In this document: in pieces, positions 23,878-33,519 of the stretch
Layout: each line of letters begins with the position of its first letter
How positions within the stretch are numbered: the first letter of the stretch is position 1
Assembly (NCBI RefSeq): GCF_001485415.1
Contig: NZ_BCMQ01000026.1
Coordinates: 1-48,303, forward strand
DNA from: Myroides odoratimimus
GTDB taxonomy: Bacteria; Bacteroidota; Bacteroidia; Flavobacteriales; Flavobacteriaceae
DNA: 48,303 bases
Reading direction: 5' to 3'
Made by a program: the position numbers and the translations under genes
The notes under the pieces: generated by a model
The model's input: only the letters and a program-made list of their open reading frames with translations
The model's database searches: none
Told to the model about the DNA's origin: nothing

Positions 23878-24572
23878 ATTTTTTAGCCAATCCAACATTT
23901 TTATTATTCCTAACTTTAGCTTTATATGCTTTAGGAATAGCTTTGAGTGAAAAGAAAAAATGGATTATATTTAATCCTATTATCTTGTCTATGGTTGTCT
24001 TGATGGGGTATTTATATCTTTTAAAGATTCCTTATCAAAATTATGAAGAGGCAGGTAAGTATATTGATTTCTTTTTAAAGCCATCTATTGTAGCCTTAGC
24101 AGTTCCTTTATATGTACAGTGGGAAAAAATTAAAAAACAGTTGTTTCCTATTTTAATTAGTCAATTAATAGGATGTGTTGTGGGGGTAGTGTCAGTAGTG
24201 ATACTAGCTAAGATGACAGGCGCAGATCAAGAGATTATTTTATCACTAGCTCCTAAGTCAGTTAGTACACCTATAGCCTTAGAGATATCTAAGTCAGTTA
24301 ATGGTATTCCGTCTGTAACTGCCGCTGCTGTTATGATAGCGGGGATATTTGGTAGTATGGTGGGATTTAAGGTGCTTAACCTTACTCGAATAAGTAATCC
24401 AATGTCACAAGGTATTGCTATGGGGACTTCTTCTCATGCAATGGGTACGATGAAGGCAATGGAGGTGAGTAATAAGTATGGAGCCTTCGCTAGTGTGGGG
24501 ATGATTTTTAATGGAATTTTTACTGCTGTATTAGCTCCTATTATCTTAGGATTGTTATCTTCCTATTTGTAA
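23874..24572 (+). CDS. CidB/LrgB-family membrane protein
   Basis: A 232-residue membrane protein with about seven helices. The conserved segments LAVPLYVQWEKIKK, ILSLAPKSVSTPIALEIS and GIAMGTSSHAMGTMKA are diagnostic of LrgB/CidB. It works with the LrgA-like protein encoded just upstream. Whether the pair serves autolysis control or small organic acid transport here is open. A terminator follows. Confidence 0.93.
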   Translation: MNFLANPTFLLFLTLALYALGIALSEKKKWIIFNPIILSMVVLMGYLYLLKIPYQNYEEAGKYIDFFLKPSIVALAVPLYVQWEKIKKQLFPILISQLIGCVVGVVSVVILAKMTGADQEIILSLAPKSVSTPIALEISKSVNGIPSVTAAAVMIAGIFGSMVGFKVLNLTRISNPMSQGIAMGTSSHAMGTMKAMEVSNKYGAFASVGMIFNGIFTAVLAPIILGLLSSYL

Positions 24573-24589
24573 TAAAGACTTTTTATATG

Positions 24590-24618
24590 ATCCCAATTCT
24601 TTTGAATTGGGATTTTTT
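24590..24618 (+). terminator. Terminator of the LrgAB-like unit
   Basis: ATCCCAATTC (24590-24599) and GAATTGGGAT (24604-24613) with a TTTT loop, followed by a T run. Confidence 0.92.
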
Positions 24619-24811
24619 GTATTAAGGAGTGTTTCTTTATTATGTTTTTTGCTATTTTCTTGTGAAATGCGATTTATTAAATCTCAAAAAGATATAATTT
24701 ATCATGTTTTTTTATTACTATGGAAGAGGTGTAATTTCAATTTAAATATATTTTTGATAACAATTAGGGCAATATATTGCTGAAAAATAAGTTTAAAAGA
24801 GTATAAAATGA

Positions 24812-24819
24812 TATATTTG
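24812..24819 (+). promoter_or_regulatory. Possible -7 element upstream of the TPR protein gene
   Basis: TATATTTG, 17 bp before the start codon; no TTG at the right distance. Confidence 0.4.
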
Positions 24820-24836
24820 ACGTTATATAAATCTGA

Positions 24837-27800
24837 ATGGAAATGCACAAAAATAATAGGTTAACTTTATTAACTCTTGCACTGGGGAGTATAACTGCAA
24901 GTGCTCAACAATCAGCTGCTTATGTAGAGAGATTAGCTGATTATAATCATGCTGTAGCATTGTATAATGAAGAACAATATTTAGCTGCGCAATTATTATT
25001 CACGAAAGTAAAACAAGCTCATGTAGGCGAAAATACGGAGGTAGAGGCTGATTGTGCTTATTATATCGCGTATTGTGCTATTAAGTTAAATCAAGAAGGA
25101 GCTGAAGATAAGATAGATGAATTTGTGAAGAAGTACCCTACTAGTTCTAAGCAAAATCAGGCTTATGTAGAGGTTACAGATTATTATTTCAGCAAAGGAG
25201 ATTTTCCTAAAGCCCTGCAATATGCTGTAAAAGTGAAAGAAAACGCAATTACTAATGAGAAGAAGTTAGATCGTTTTAACTTTCAGAAGGGATATAGTTA
25301 CTTCTATACAAAGAATAAAAAAGAAGCAGAACGCTATTTAAAGAAAGTAAATACTCGTGGAGAATGGGGGGAGCAAGCAACATATTATCTAGGATATATT
25401 GCTTATGACTCAGATAATTTTGACGATGCAAAAAAATTGTTTGACAAAGTAGAAACTAAGTCTTCTTACCAAGAGAAGATGGGGTACTATCAAGCAGACA
25501 TGAGCTTTAAGACAGGAAACTTTCAAACGGCTATAGAACAAGGAACTTCTCAAATGACAAAAGCGACTCCTGAAGAGAAATCAGAGTTGTCTAAAATAGT
25601 TGGGGAGAGTTATTTTAACTTAAAGCAATATGATAAAGCACTACCTCATTTATTAGCTTATCAAGGTAAAGGAGGGAAGTGGAGTAATACTGACTTCTAT
25701 CAATTAGGGTACACTTATTATAAATCAAAAGATTATCCTAAGGCTATTGAGCAGTTTAATAAAATTATCAGTGGAGATAATGGTATTGCACAGAATGCTT
25801 ATTACCACTTAGGGGAAAGTTATCTTCAAACACATAAAAAGACGCAGGCATTAAATGCATTTAAGAATGCTTCTGAAATGCGTTTTGACGCAGGTATTCA
25901 AGAGGATGCTTTCTTAAACTATGCGAAACTTAGTTATGATATTGGGAATGCTTATGAGAGTACACCTGCTGTATTAAATGCTTATATTAGTAAATATCCT
26001 AATTCGTCTTATCGCGGAGAGATAGAAGGTCTTTTAATCGACTCATATGTTTCTTCTAAAAACTATAAAGAGGCTTTAGTTCTATTAGAGAAGAATCGTT
26101 CTGTAGGAAATAAAGAGGTGTATCAACAAGTGACATTCTTGCGTGGTCAAGAATTGTTCAATGAAGGGAATTATAAGGAAGCATTAAGTCTTTTTGATAA
26201 ATCTTTAGCAGAGAAGCAAAATTTAAAGTATACTGCAAAGGCTCAATATTGGAAGGGTGAGACATTGTTTTATTTAAATGACTTCAATGAGTCTATCACT
26301 CAGTTCAAAGCATTTGATCAAAATACAGCGTCTAAGGGATTGTCTGAACGTAATAATTTGTATTATAATTTAGCGTATTCATACTTCAAATTGAAAGACT
26401 ATGCTACAGCAGCGGATTATTTTAAAAAATACACAGATGAAAATCCTAAAGATGAGGCGCGTCGTCTAGATGCCTATCTAAGACAAGGAGATTGTAATTT
26501 TGTTACTGGGAAGTATTGGCCTGCGATGGAGGCTTATAATAAAGTTATAGAGGCAAATAAAGCTGATGTAGAATATGCACGTTTTCAAAAGGCAATTAGC
26601 TATGGATTCGTAGATCGTAATCCTCGTAAAATAGAAGACTTAGCGAAGTTTGTGAAAGATTACCCAACTTCTAATTTGGCTGATGATGCTCAATATGAGA
26701 TAGGGGTGACTTATGACGTTATGAATCAAAGTCAAAAGGCGTTAAGTGCTTTTGATAAGATGTTGAAAGATTATCCTACATCAAGTTATAAAGCAAGAGC
26801 TATCTTGAGACAAGGTTTGATTAACTATAACGACAATAAACCTGATCAAGCGTTAGCTAAATTTAAACAAGTGGTAAAAGAGTCTCCGGAATCTTCTGAG
26901 GCTATCGAAGCGGTTCAAAATGCACGACTAATCTATGTGGATAATGGAAAGGTAGATGAATATGCTGCATGGGTTAAAGGTCTTTCTTTTATTCAAGTAA
27001 CCGATGCTGAACTAGATAAAGATACTTATGAGTCGGCTGAAAAACAGTATATTCAAAATAATACACAATCGGCTATAGATGGATATGAGAAATACCTAAA
27101 AAGTTTCCCAACGGGACAAAAGGCGTTACAAGCTCATTTCTATTTAGGGCAAATGTATTTTGCAGAGAATAATCTAGATAAGGCTACTGCTCATTATGAA
27201 GTTGTAATTTCTAAGGATAAGAATGAGTTCTCAGAGATTTCTCTTGCTCGTTTGGCTGAGATTTATTTGAAAAATAAAAATACTGCTAAGGCTATAACTA
27301 CTTTAAAACGTTTAGATGCAGAGGCAGCACAAGAACAGAATGTAGTGTTCGCTAAGTCTAATCTAATGAAGTTGAGCTATGAGCAAAATAGCTATAGTGA
27401 AGCTCTTCAATATGCTGAAGCTGTATTAAAAATGGCTAAAACAGATAATAAAGTAAAAGGTGATGCACAAATAGTTATTGCTAGAACGGCTATGGCTACT
27501 AATGATGAAGCTAAAGCAAAGAAAGGTTATCAAGAGGTATTGAAGATAGCAAAAGGAGAGTTAGCTGCAGAGGCGATGTATTATGATGCTTACTTTAAGA
27601 ATAAAGAGGCTAAGTATGAAGCGTCTAATGAGAGTGTACAGAAATTAGCAAAAGACTATTCAGGTTATAAGTATTATGGTGCTAAAGGATTAGTATTAAT
27701 GGCAAAGAACTTCTATCAATTAAAAGATAGTTATCAAGCTACTTATATTTTAGAAAGCGTTACTAAAAACTTTACTGACTACCCAGATGTGGTGAAAGAA

Positions 27801-27866
27801 GCTAAAGAGGAACTTCAAAAAATAACAGCGCAAGAGGCTAAACGAAACTCTTCGATTGCTCAATAA
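24837..27866 (+). CDS. Large exported tetratricopeptide-repeat protein
   Basis: A 1009-residue protein with a signal peptide (LTLLTLALGSITASA, cleavage before QQ) and then helical repeats to the end. Many copies follow the TPR/Sel1-like spacing, for example YYQLGYTYYKSKDYPKAIEQF-like units with the small residue and Tyr/Ala positions conserved (near residues 290-310), and SNLADDAQYEIGVTYD and ALQAHFYLGQMYFAENN further on. It should sit in the periplasm as a protein-binding scaffold. The stop lies only 23 bp before the start of the outer-membrane barrel gene, so they form one operon and probably one envelope complex. An ATG six bases downstream is an equal start. Confidence 0.88.
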   Translation: MEMHKNNRLTLLTLALGSITASAQQSAAYVERLADYNHAVALYNEEQYLAAQLLFTKVKQAHVGENTEVEADCAYYIAYCAIKLNQEGAEDKIDEFVKKYPTSSKQNQAYVEVTDYYFSKGDFPKALQYAVKVKENAITNEKKLDRFNFQKGYSYFYTKNKKEAERYLKKVNTRGEWGEQATYYLGYIAYDSDNFDDAKKLFDKVETKSSYQEKMGYYQADMSFKTGNFQTAIEQGTSQMTKATPEEKSELSKIVGESYFNLKQYDKALPHLLAYQGKGGKWSNTDFYQLGYTYYKSKDYPKAIEQFNKIISGDNGIAQNAYYHLGESYLQTHKKTQALNAFKNASEMRFDAGIQEDAFLNYAKLSYDIGNAYESTPAVLNAYISKYPNSSYRGEIEGLLIDSYVSSKNYKEALVLLEKNRSVGNKEVYQQVTFLRGQELFNEGNYKEALSLFDKSLAEKQNLKYTAKAQYWKGETLFYLNDFNESITQFKAFDQNTASKGLSERNNLYYNLAYSYFKLKDYATAADYFKKYTDENPKDEARRLDAYLRQGDCNFVTGKYWPAMEAYNKVIEANKADVEYARFQKAISYGFVDRNPRKIEDLAKFVKDYPTSNLADDAQYEIGVTYDVMNQSQKALSAFDKMLKDYPTSSYKARAILRQGLINYNDNKPDQALAKFKQVVKESPESSEAIEAVQNARLIYVDNGKVDEYAAWVKGLSFIQVTDAELDKDTYESAEKQYIQNNTQSAIDGYEKYLKSFPTGQKALQAHFYLGQMYFAENNLDKATAHYEVVISKDKNEFSEISLARLAEIYLKNKNTAKAITTLKRLDAEAAQEQNVVFAKSNLMKLSYEQNSYSEALQYAEAVLKMAKTDNKVKGDAQIVIARTAMATNDEAKAKKGYQEVLKIAKGELAAEAMYYDAYFKNKEAKYEASNESVQKLAKDYSGYKYYGAKGLVLMAKNFYQLKDSYQATYILESVTKNFTDYPDVVKEAKEELQKITAQEAKRNSSIAQ

Positions 27867-27888
27867 TTTTAATATAGAAGATATTATA

Positions 27889-29652
27889 ATGAACAATAAG
27901 AATATATATACGATATTATCTGTTTTAACTCTAGGGGGAATAGCAGGTTATGCTCAAGATAAAAATACGGAAGCAAGTAAATTAGGTACAGAGGTTGTTA
28001 ATGTAGTAAGGGCTTATGATGCAACAATTTCGGATGCTTTTAAAGTTCGTACTACAGCTAATAATGACGATGAAACTACAGGTAACAAGAAAGATGTAAT
28101 TTATACTATTAGTTCTTTTCCTGTAGCATCTACTTTTGTACCTGAGAAAGGAAAAGCAGCAGAAGTAGAAAGAACAAGTAGGTTAAAAAGCTTTAATAAT
28201 TATGCTCTTTTTTCTGCAGGTAATTATACTAATCTGAATGGAGAGGTGTTCTTAAGTCAACACTTAAATAAGAATAGTTTTTTAGCAGGATATGCTAGTC
28301 ACTTTTCTTCTCAAGGAGGGATTAAGAATTTACTTCTAGATGATAGTTTCTCTAATACAAAAGGAGGTTTGGTTTATGGTGGACAATTAAAGAATTTTGG
28401 TTGGACAGTAGAAGCAGGTGCTAGATACCAATTGAGTAATTATTATGGATTACCAACGAAACAAATCGACTTCAATCAAGGTGATATTTCTGGAATAGAC
28501 GAATCTCAACACTATAAAAATGTTTTTGTAAATGGAGCTTTAGAGTTTAGAAATAGCCCTTTTACAGGATTGGATTTTAGATATGATTATTTTTGGGATG
28601 ATTTTGGAACGGTAGAAAATCGTTTTAAGATTAGACCAAATGTAAAAACAGCTTTGGACTTTGGAGAATTGAATGTAGGGGTTGTTGTTGATTATGTAGG
28701 AACATCATATAAAAACTCATTTGTAGGGGAAACAACGAAGTATAATCATTTAAACCTTGGAGCTCAACCTAGTCTTACATTTAGAGATGACAACTATTCT
28801 GTACAAGTAGGAGTTGGTGTTTTCTTTAATAATGGAGAATTAGCTGGTAAATCAGAGAATAACTTTTATATCTATCCACAAGTTAAAGCATCTTATGATT
28901 TAGTTCCTGGATTATTAGTGACTTATGCAGGAATAGAGGGAGGATTGCAACAAAACTCTTTTCAACAGTTTTCAGAAGAAAACCCTTTCATTTCCCCAGA
29001 TATTCTAATTACGCCTACTGATAAGAAGTATGATATTTATCTTGGATTAAAAGGAAAATTAGATAATAATATCTCTTATAACATCAAGGGGTCTTACAAA
29101 AGAGAGAAAGACAAAGCGATGTTTTTGCACAATGAATATACTTTGAATAGAAGTAGAATACCATATATGTTTGGAAACTCATTTGGAGTGCAATATGGAG
29201 ATGTTAAAACATTGAATTTATTTGGTGAATTGCGTTTTGACTTCGAAGAGAATGTTTCTATAGGAGTTCATGGAGAGTATAATAACTATAATACAAATTC
29301 TTTAGAAGCTTGGAATTTACCAAAAGTAAAAGCAGGAGCTGATTTTAAATTTGATTTTACAGAACAATGGTTTGCAGGTGTAGATGTGTTTTATGTAGGT
29401 AAGCGTAAAGATGTTTTTGTAATTGATTCTACTGGGCTTATAGGAGACTATAATACTTGGGAAGATCCATCAGTTGTAGAATTGAAAGATTATGTTGATT
29501 TAAATATGAAAGTAGGGTATAGGCCAACTAAAAATTGGACTCTATTCTTAAAAGCCAATAACTTATTTAATCAGAAATATAATCAATGGGATAACTTTAA
29601 GGTGCAAGGTGTACAGATTATGGGAGGAGCAATGTATAAATTCGATTTTTGA
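27889..29652 (+). CDS. Outer-membrane beta-barrel protein (TonB-receptor-like barrel without plug)
   Basis: A 587-residue protein starting MNNKNIYTILSVLTLGGIAGYAQ, a signal peptide with likely cleavage before QD. After about 90 residues of linker it is made of alternating aromatic-rich strands and ends MGGAMYKFDF, the terminal-Phe strand typical of BamA-inserted barrels; LFLKANNLFNQKYNQW near the end is the usual TonB-dependent-receptor barrel ending. No plug domain or TonB box was seen, so ligand gating by TonB is doubtful. An earlier in-frame ATG at 27856 overlaps the TPR gene and puts charged residues before the signal. It pairs with the TPR gene upstream. Confidence 0.8.
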   Translation: MNNKNIYTILSVLTLGGIAGYAQDKNTEASKLGTEVVNVVRAYDATISDAFKVRTTANNDDETTGNKKDVIYTISSFPVASTFVPEKGKAAEVERTSRLKSFNNYALFSAGNYTNLNGEVFLSQHLNKNSFLAGYASHFSSQGGIKNLLLDDSFSNTKGGLVYGGQLKNFGWTVEAGARYQLSNYYGLPTKQIDFNQGDISGIDESQHYKNVFVNGALEFRNSPFTGLDFRYDYFWDDFGTVENRFKIRPNVKTALDFGELNVGVVVDYVGTSYKNSFVGETTKYNHLNLGAQPSLTFRDDNYSVQVGVGVFFNNGELAGKSENNFYIYPQVKASYDLVPGLLVTYAGIEGGLQQNSFQQFSEENPFISPDILITPTDKKYDIYLGLKGKLDNNISYNIKGSYKREKDKAMFLHNEYTLNRSRIPYMFGNSFGVQYGDVKTLNLFGELRFDFEENVSIGVHGEYNNYNTNSLEAWNLPKVKAGADFKFDFTEQWFAGVDVFYVGKRKDVFVIDSTGLIGDYNTWEDPSVVELKDYVDLNMKVGYRPTKNWTLFLKANNLFNQKYNQWDNFKVQGVQIMGGAMYKFDF

Positions 29653-29748
29653 GATTTTGTAATCAGAAAAAAAGCTAAAAACTGATAATTTATGACTAAA
29701 ATTCGCTAAAAGGTGCACAATACTGTTTTTTTTCATTGATTAATAACT

Positions 29749-29756
29749 TACTTTTG
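29749..29756 (+). promoter_or_regulatory. Possible -7 element of the GreA-like gene
   Basis: TACTTTTG fits TANNTTTG, 66 bp before the start. The nearest TTG (29736-29738) is only 10 bp away, so the match is weak. Confidence 0.3.
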
Positions 29757-29821
29757 TCGTTACAAACAACAAAACATGTATTTTCTTTCGATTTCGCAAA
29801 GAAAGAAATTTTAAAGACGTA

Positions 29822-30274
29822 ATGATGACATTAAAAAAGAAGTTAAAAACAATTTGTTTAGAACGGTTAAATGACAAGGTGGAAGCGTTGCAAGGAATTG
29901 TAGAAGATTTGACAATCGACGCGCAGAACGACGCCAAAAGTTCTGCAGGAGACAAACACGAGACAGGCTTGTCAATGATGCATTTAGAACAAGAAAACTT
30001 GAGTAAGAAGATTTTAGAAAATATAGCTATGCGAGATATAGTTGCTAAAATAGATGATGAAAAAGTGAGTTCTGTAGTAGAATTTGGAAGTTTAGTACAA
30101 GTAAATTCAGTGTATTTATTTTTCTCAGCAGCTTTGCCAAAAATTGTTTTAGACGACCGTTCTGTATTAGCCGTTTCTATGGATGCTCCAATCGCCAAGG
30201 AGTTATTAGGAAGAAAAGTACATGAGAGATTTACATTTAACAATTGTGAATTTACAATTCATGAATTAATGTAA
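29822..30274 (+). CDS. GreA/GreB-like C-terminal domain protein
   Basis: A 150-residue protein. The N-terminal half is a helical hairpin carrying DAKSSAGDKHETGLSMMHLEQ, and the C-terminal half is an FKBP-like domain as in transcript-cleavage factors (VVEFGSLVQVNSVYLFFS, then SMDAPIAKELLGRKVHERFTF). The acidic tip residues of true GreA/GreB are not obvious, so it may bind RNA polymerase without cleavage activity. Such short forms are common in Flavobacteriia and often misnamed. It is monocistronic, between the barrel gene and a terminator ahead of gyrB. Confidence 0.72.
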   Translation: MMTLKKKLKTICLERLNDKVEALQGIVEDLTIDAQNDAKSSAGDKHETGLSMMHLEQENLSKKILENIAMRDIVAKIDDEKVSSVVEFGSLVQVNSVYLFFSAALPKIVLDDRSVLAVSMDAPIAKELLGRKVHERFTFNNCEFTIHELM

Positions 30275-30291
30275 AAGTCCTTTATAAAAAC

Positions 30292-30328
30292 AAAAAAACG
30301 CAGGTGTGAAAACATCTGCGTTTTTTTG
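30292..30328 (+). terminator. Terminator of the GreA-like gene
   Basis: AACGCAGGTG pairs with CATCTGCGTT (one G-U) across a short A-rich loop, flanked by A and T runs. Confidence 0.9.
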
Positions 30329-30369
30329 TTTTTATTTGTGAGATATATGTATTTTAGGCTTGTTTAGAG

Positions 30370-30400
30370 TTGATAAAGTCTTTGATAATTGTTATATTTG
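30370..30400 (+). promoter_or_regulatory. Promoter of gyrB
   Basis: TTG (30370-30372), 20 bp, then TATATTTG (30393-30400), 30 bp before the start codon. Confidence 0.78.
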
Positions 30401-30429
30401 TACGTTAGATATTTTAGATTATTATTATT

Positions 30430-32370
30430 ATGAGCCAAGAAACAAATAAGAATAATTATTCAGCGGATAGCATTCAAGCTCTTGAGGGAATGGAACACGT
30501 AAGGATGCGTCCTTCGATGTATATTGGTGATGTAGGAGTAAGAGGATTACACCATTTAGTATATGAAGTGGTTGATAACTCAATTGATGAGGCTTTAGCT
30601 GGTTATTGTGATACAATAAGCGTTACTATAAACGAGGATAACTCTATTACTGTAGAAGATAATGGACGTGGTATCCCAGTGGACATCCACAAAAAAGAAG
30701 GAGTGTCTGCATTAGAAGTAGTAATGACAAAGATTGGTGCTGGAGGGAAGTTTGACAAGGATTCTTATAAGGTATCTGGAGGTCTTCACGGAGTAGGGGT
30801 ATCGTGTGTGAACGCACTATCTGATTTGTTAAGAGCAACTGTTTATCGTGAAGGTAAAATTTACGAACAAGAATATTCGCGTGGTAAAGCTTTATTTCCA
30901 GTAAAAGTTATTGGTGAAACAGATAAACGAGGAACATCGGTTACATTTAAACCTGACCATACTATCTTTACACAGACTCTAGAGTTTTCTTATGATACTT
31001 TAGCTGGGCGTTTAAGAGAGTTATCTTTCTTGAATAAAGGATTAAAGATAACACTTACTGATAAAAGAGTAATTGAAGAAAATGGTGAGCCTAAACATGA
31101 AGTATTTTTTTCTAAAGAAGGATTAAAAGAGTTTATTAAATTCTTAGATGGTAGTCGTGTGCCGATTATTGAAGATGTAATCTCTATGGAACTTGACAAA
31201 GGAGAAATCCCTGTTGAAGTTGCATTAGTTTATAATGATACTTATGCAGAGAATATTTATTCTTATGTGAATAATATTAATACGCATGAGGGAGGAACAC
31301 ACCTACAAGGATTCCGTATGGGGCTTACTAGAACATTGAAGAAATATGCAGATGCTTCAGGAATGTTAGATAAGCTTAAGTTCGAAATTACAGGTGATGA
31401 CTTTAGAGAGGGGTTGACTGCAATTGTCTCTGTGAAGGTAATGGAGCCTCAATTCGAAGGACAAACAAAGACAAAACTAGGAAATAGAGAGGTTGTATCC
31501 CCTGTGAGTCAGGCTGTAGCAGAAATGCTAGAGAACTACTTAGAGGAACATCCAAATGATGCTAAGATTATTGTTCAAAAGGTTATTTTAGCTGCTCAGG
31601 CTAGACATGCTGCTAAGAAAGCACGTGAGATGGTTCAACGTAAGACTGTTATGGTCGGTGGTGGACTACCTGGAAAGTTGTCTGATTGTTCTGAACAAGA
31701 TGCTTCTAAATGTGAAGTATTCCTAGTGGAGGGAGACTCTGCGGGAGGAACTGCAAAACAAGGACGTGATCGTAACTTCCAAGCAATTCTACCATTAAGA
31801 GGTAAGATTCTTAACGTAGAAAAAGCAATGGGGCACAAAGTATTCGAAAACGAAGAGATTAAGAATATCTTTACTGCTTTAGGTGTTACGATGGGAACAG
31901 AAGAGGATAGTAAAGCATTAAACCTTGAGAAATTACGTTATCATAAAGTAGTAATCATGTGTGATGCCGATGTGGACGGTAGCCACATCGCAACGTTGAT
32001 TTTAACTTTCTTCTTCCGTTATATGAGAGGGTTAATAGAGAATGGATATGTTTATATTGCTACACCTCCATTATATATGGTTAAAAAAGGGCAACGTAAA
32101 GAATATGCATGGACAGATGAAGAACGTCTTGAGTTAATGGAGAAAATGGGAAGTGGATCAAGTGTTCAGCGTTATAAAGGTCTTGGAGAGATGAATGCTG
32201 AGCAATTATGGGATACTACAATGAATCCAGAACATAGAATTCTTAGACAAGTAACAATAGATAGTTTACAAGAAGCAGATAGAGTATTCTCTATGTTGAT
32301 GGGAGACGAAGTTCCACCACGTAGAGATTTTATTGAGAAAAATGCTACTTATGCTAAAATTGATGCTTAG
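30430..32370 (+). CDS. gyrB: DNA gyrase subunit B
   Basis: A 646-residue ATPase subunit of gyrase, which introduces negative supercoils with GyrA. The GHKL ATPase domain shows RMRPSMYIGD, VDNSIDEALAG, EDNGRGIPVD and GGLHGVGVS. The transducer follows, and the TOPRIM domain carries LVEGDSAGG, PLRGKILNVEKA and DADVDGSHI. The C-terminus has QRYKGLGEMN. The length of about 650 is that of a GyrB without the extra domain of enterobacteria. ParE is the alternative, but the sequence blocks are those of GyrB. Confidence 0.97.
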   Translation: MSQETNKNNYSADSIQALEGMEHVRMRPSMYIGDVGVRGLHHLVYEVVDNSIDEALAGYCDTISVTINEDNSITVEDNGRGIPVDIHKKEGVSALEVVMTKIGAGGKFDKDSYKVSGGLHGVGVSCVNALSDLLRATVYREGKIYEQEYSRGKALFPVKVIGETDKRGTSVTFKPDHTIFTQTLEFSYDTLAGRLRELSFLNKGLKITLTDKRVIEENGEPKHEVFFSKEGLKEFIKFLDGSRVPIIEDVISMELDKGEIPVEVALVYNDTYAENIYSYVNNINTHEGGTHLQGFRMGLTRTLKKYADASGMLDKLKFEITGDDFREGLTAIVSVKVMEPQFEGQTKTKLGNREVVSPVSQAVAEMLENYLEEHPNDAKIIVQKVILAAQARHAAKKAREMVQRKTVMVGGGLPGKLSDCSEQDASKCEVFLVEGDSAGGTAKQGRDRNFQAILPLRGKILNVEKAMGHKVFENEEIKNIFTALGVTMGTEEDSKALNLEKLRYHKVVIMCDADVDGSHIATLILTFFFRYMRGLIENGYVYIATPPLYMVKKGQRKEYAWTDEERLELMEKMGSGSSVQRYKGLGEMNAEQLWDTTMNPEHRILRQVTIDSLQEADRVFSMLMGDEVPPRRDFIEKNATYAKIDA

Positions 32371-32391
32371 TATTTAAATATGTAAAATTAT

Positions 32392-32427
32392 AAAGGTCAA
32401 GCATATTATATGCCTTGACCTTTTTTT
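32392..32427 (+). terminator. Terminator of gyrB
   Basis: AAAGGTCAAG (32392-32401) and CTTGACCTTT (32414-32423) around a 12-nt loop, followed by T residues. Confidence 0.85.
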
Positions 32428-32446
32428 AATAAAAAGATATAAAGTT

Positions 32447-33376
32447 ATGAAAGTTACAATTATTGGAGCAGGAAATGTTGGGGCTACATGTGCTGACGTT
32501 ATTGCTAATAGAAGAATCGCTAGTGAAGTAGTTTTAGTGGATATTGCAGAAGGATATGCAGAAGGTAAAGCAATGGATATCATGCAATGTGCAGCTAACT
32601 CTAAATTTGATACTATTGTTAAGGGAAGTACTAATGACTATAGTTTAACAGCTAATAGTGAGGTAGTAGTAGTTACTTCAGGAATTCCAAGAAAACCAGG
32701 GATGACTCGTGAGGAATTAATAGGTACTAATGCATCTGTAGTAAAATCGGTGATGGAAAGTGCTTTAAAATACTCTCCTAATGCTGTTTTTGTGATAGTG
32801 ACTAACCCTCTTGATACAATGACTCTAGCAGCTTTAAAAATATCAGGATTAGATCGTAAGAAAGTAATAGGTATGGGAGGGGCTTTAGACTCTTCACGTT
32901 TTAAATATTTCTTATCTCAAAAACTAAACAAACCTGTTGGAGATATTGAAGGAATGGTTATTGGAGGACATGGGGATACTACAATGATTCCATTAATCAG
33001 ATTAGCTACTTATAAAGGTATTCCTGTAAGTGAGATGTTGACAGCAGCAGAACAAGAAGAGGTGTGTAAATCAACAATGGTTGGTGGAGCTACTCTAACG
33101 AAGTTATTAGGAACTTCTGCATGGTATGCACCTGGAGCAGCTGTAGCTAACGTTGTGGATAGTATCTTAAATGATTTTAAGAAGTTAATCCCTTGTTCTG
33201 TATATTTACAAGGTGAATACGGGCAAGAAGGATTGTGTATAGGAGTTCCTTGTGTTATAGGAAAAGGAGGAATAGAAGAGATAGTAGAATTAAAATTAAA
33301 TGAGCAAGAATCTCAGAAATTTGTAGATAGTGCAAATGCTGTTAGGGATACAAATAAGGAATTAACAATTGAATAG
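32447..33376 (+). CDS. mdh: Malate dehydrogenase (LDH-like type)
   Basis: A 309-residue NAD-dependent enzyme interconverting malate and oxaloacetate in the TCA cycle. It has the Rossmann loop IGAGNVGA, Asp in VLVDIAEG for NAD, RKPGMTREELIGTN in the active-site loop, TNPLD and the catalytic histidine in VIGGHGDTTMIPL. The length and the R-K-P-G-M-T-R loop point to MDH rather than lactate dehydrogenase. It follows the gyrB terminator by only 20 bp; its own promoter was not resolved. Confidence 0.95.
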   Translation: MKVTIIGAGNVGATCADVIANRRIASEVVLVDIAEGYAEGKAMDIMQCAANSKFDTIVKGSTNDYSLTANSEVVVVTSGIPRKPGMTREELIGTNASVVKSVMESALKYSPNAVFVIVTNPLDTMTLAALKISGLDRKKVIGMGGALDSSRFKYFLSQKLNKPVGDIEGMVIGGHGDTTMIPLIRLATYKGIPVSEMLTAAEQEEVCKSTMVGGATLTKLLGTSAWYAPGAAVANVVDSILNDFKKLIPCSVYLQGEYGQEGLCIGVPCVIGKGGIEEIVELKLNEQESQKFVDSANAVRDTNKELTIE

Positions 33377-33449
33377 TAAAAGATTGTTTAATTGTTAAAA
33401 TATATGTAATAGAAAAAAGCTCTTTTTGCTGATATTCTTAGTCAAAGAA

Positions 33450-33480
33450 TTGCTTAATCATTGTCTATATCATATATTTG
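33450..33480 (+). promoter_or_regulatory. Promoter of secDF
   Basis: TTG (33450-33452), 20 bp, then TATATTTG (33473-33480), 40 bp before the start codon. Confidence 0.75.
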
Positions 33481-33519
33481 CTCGTTTTAAAAAAAGTAAA
33501 TAATTAATTTTTAGTAATA

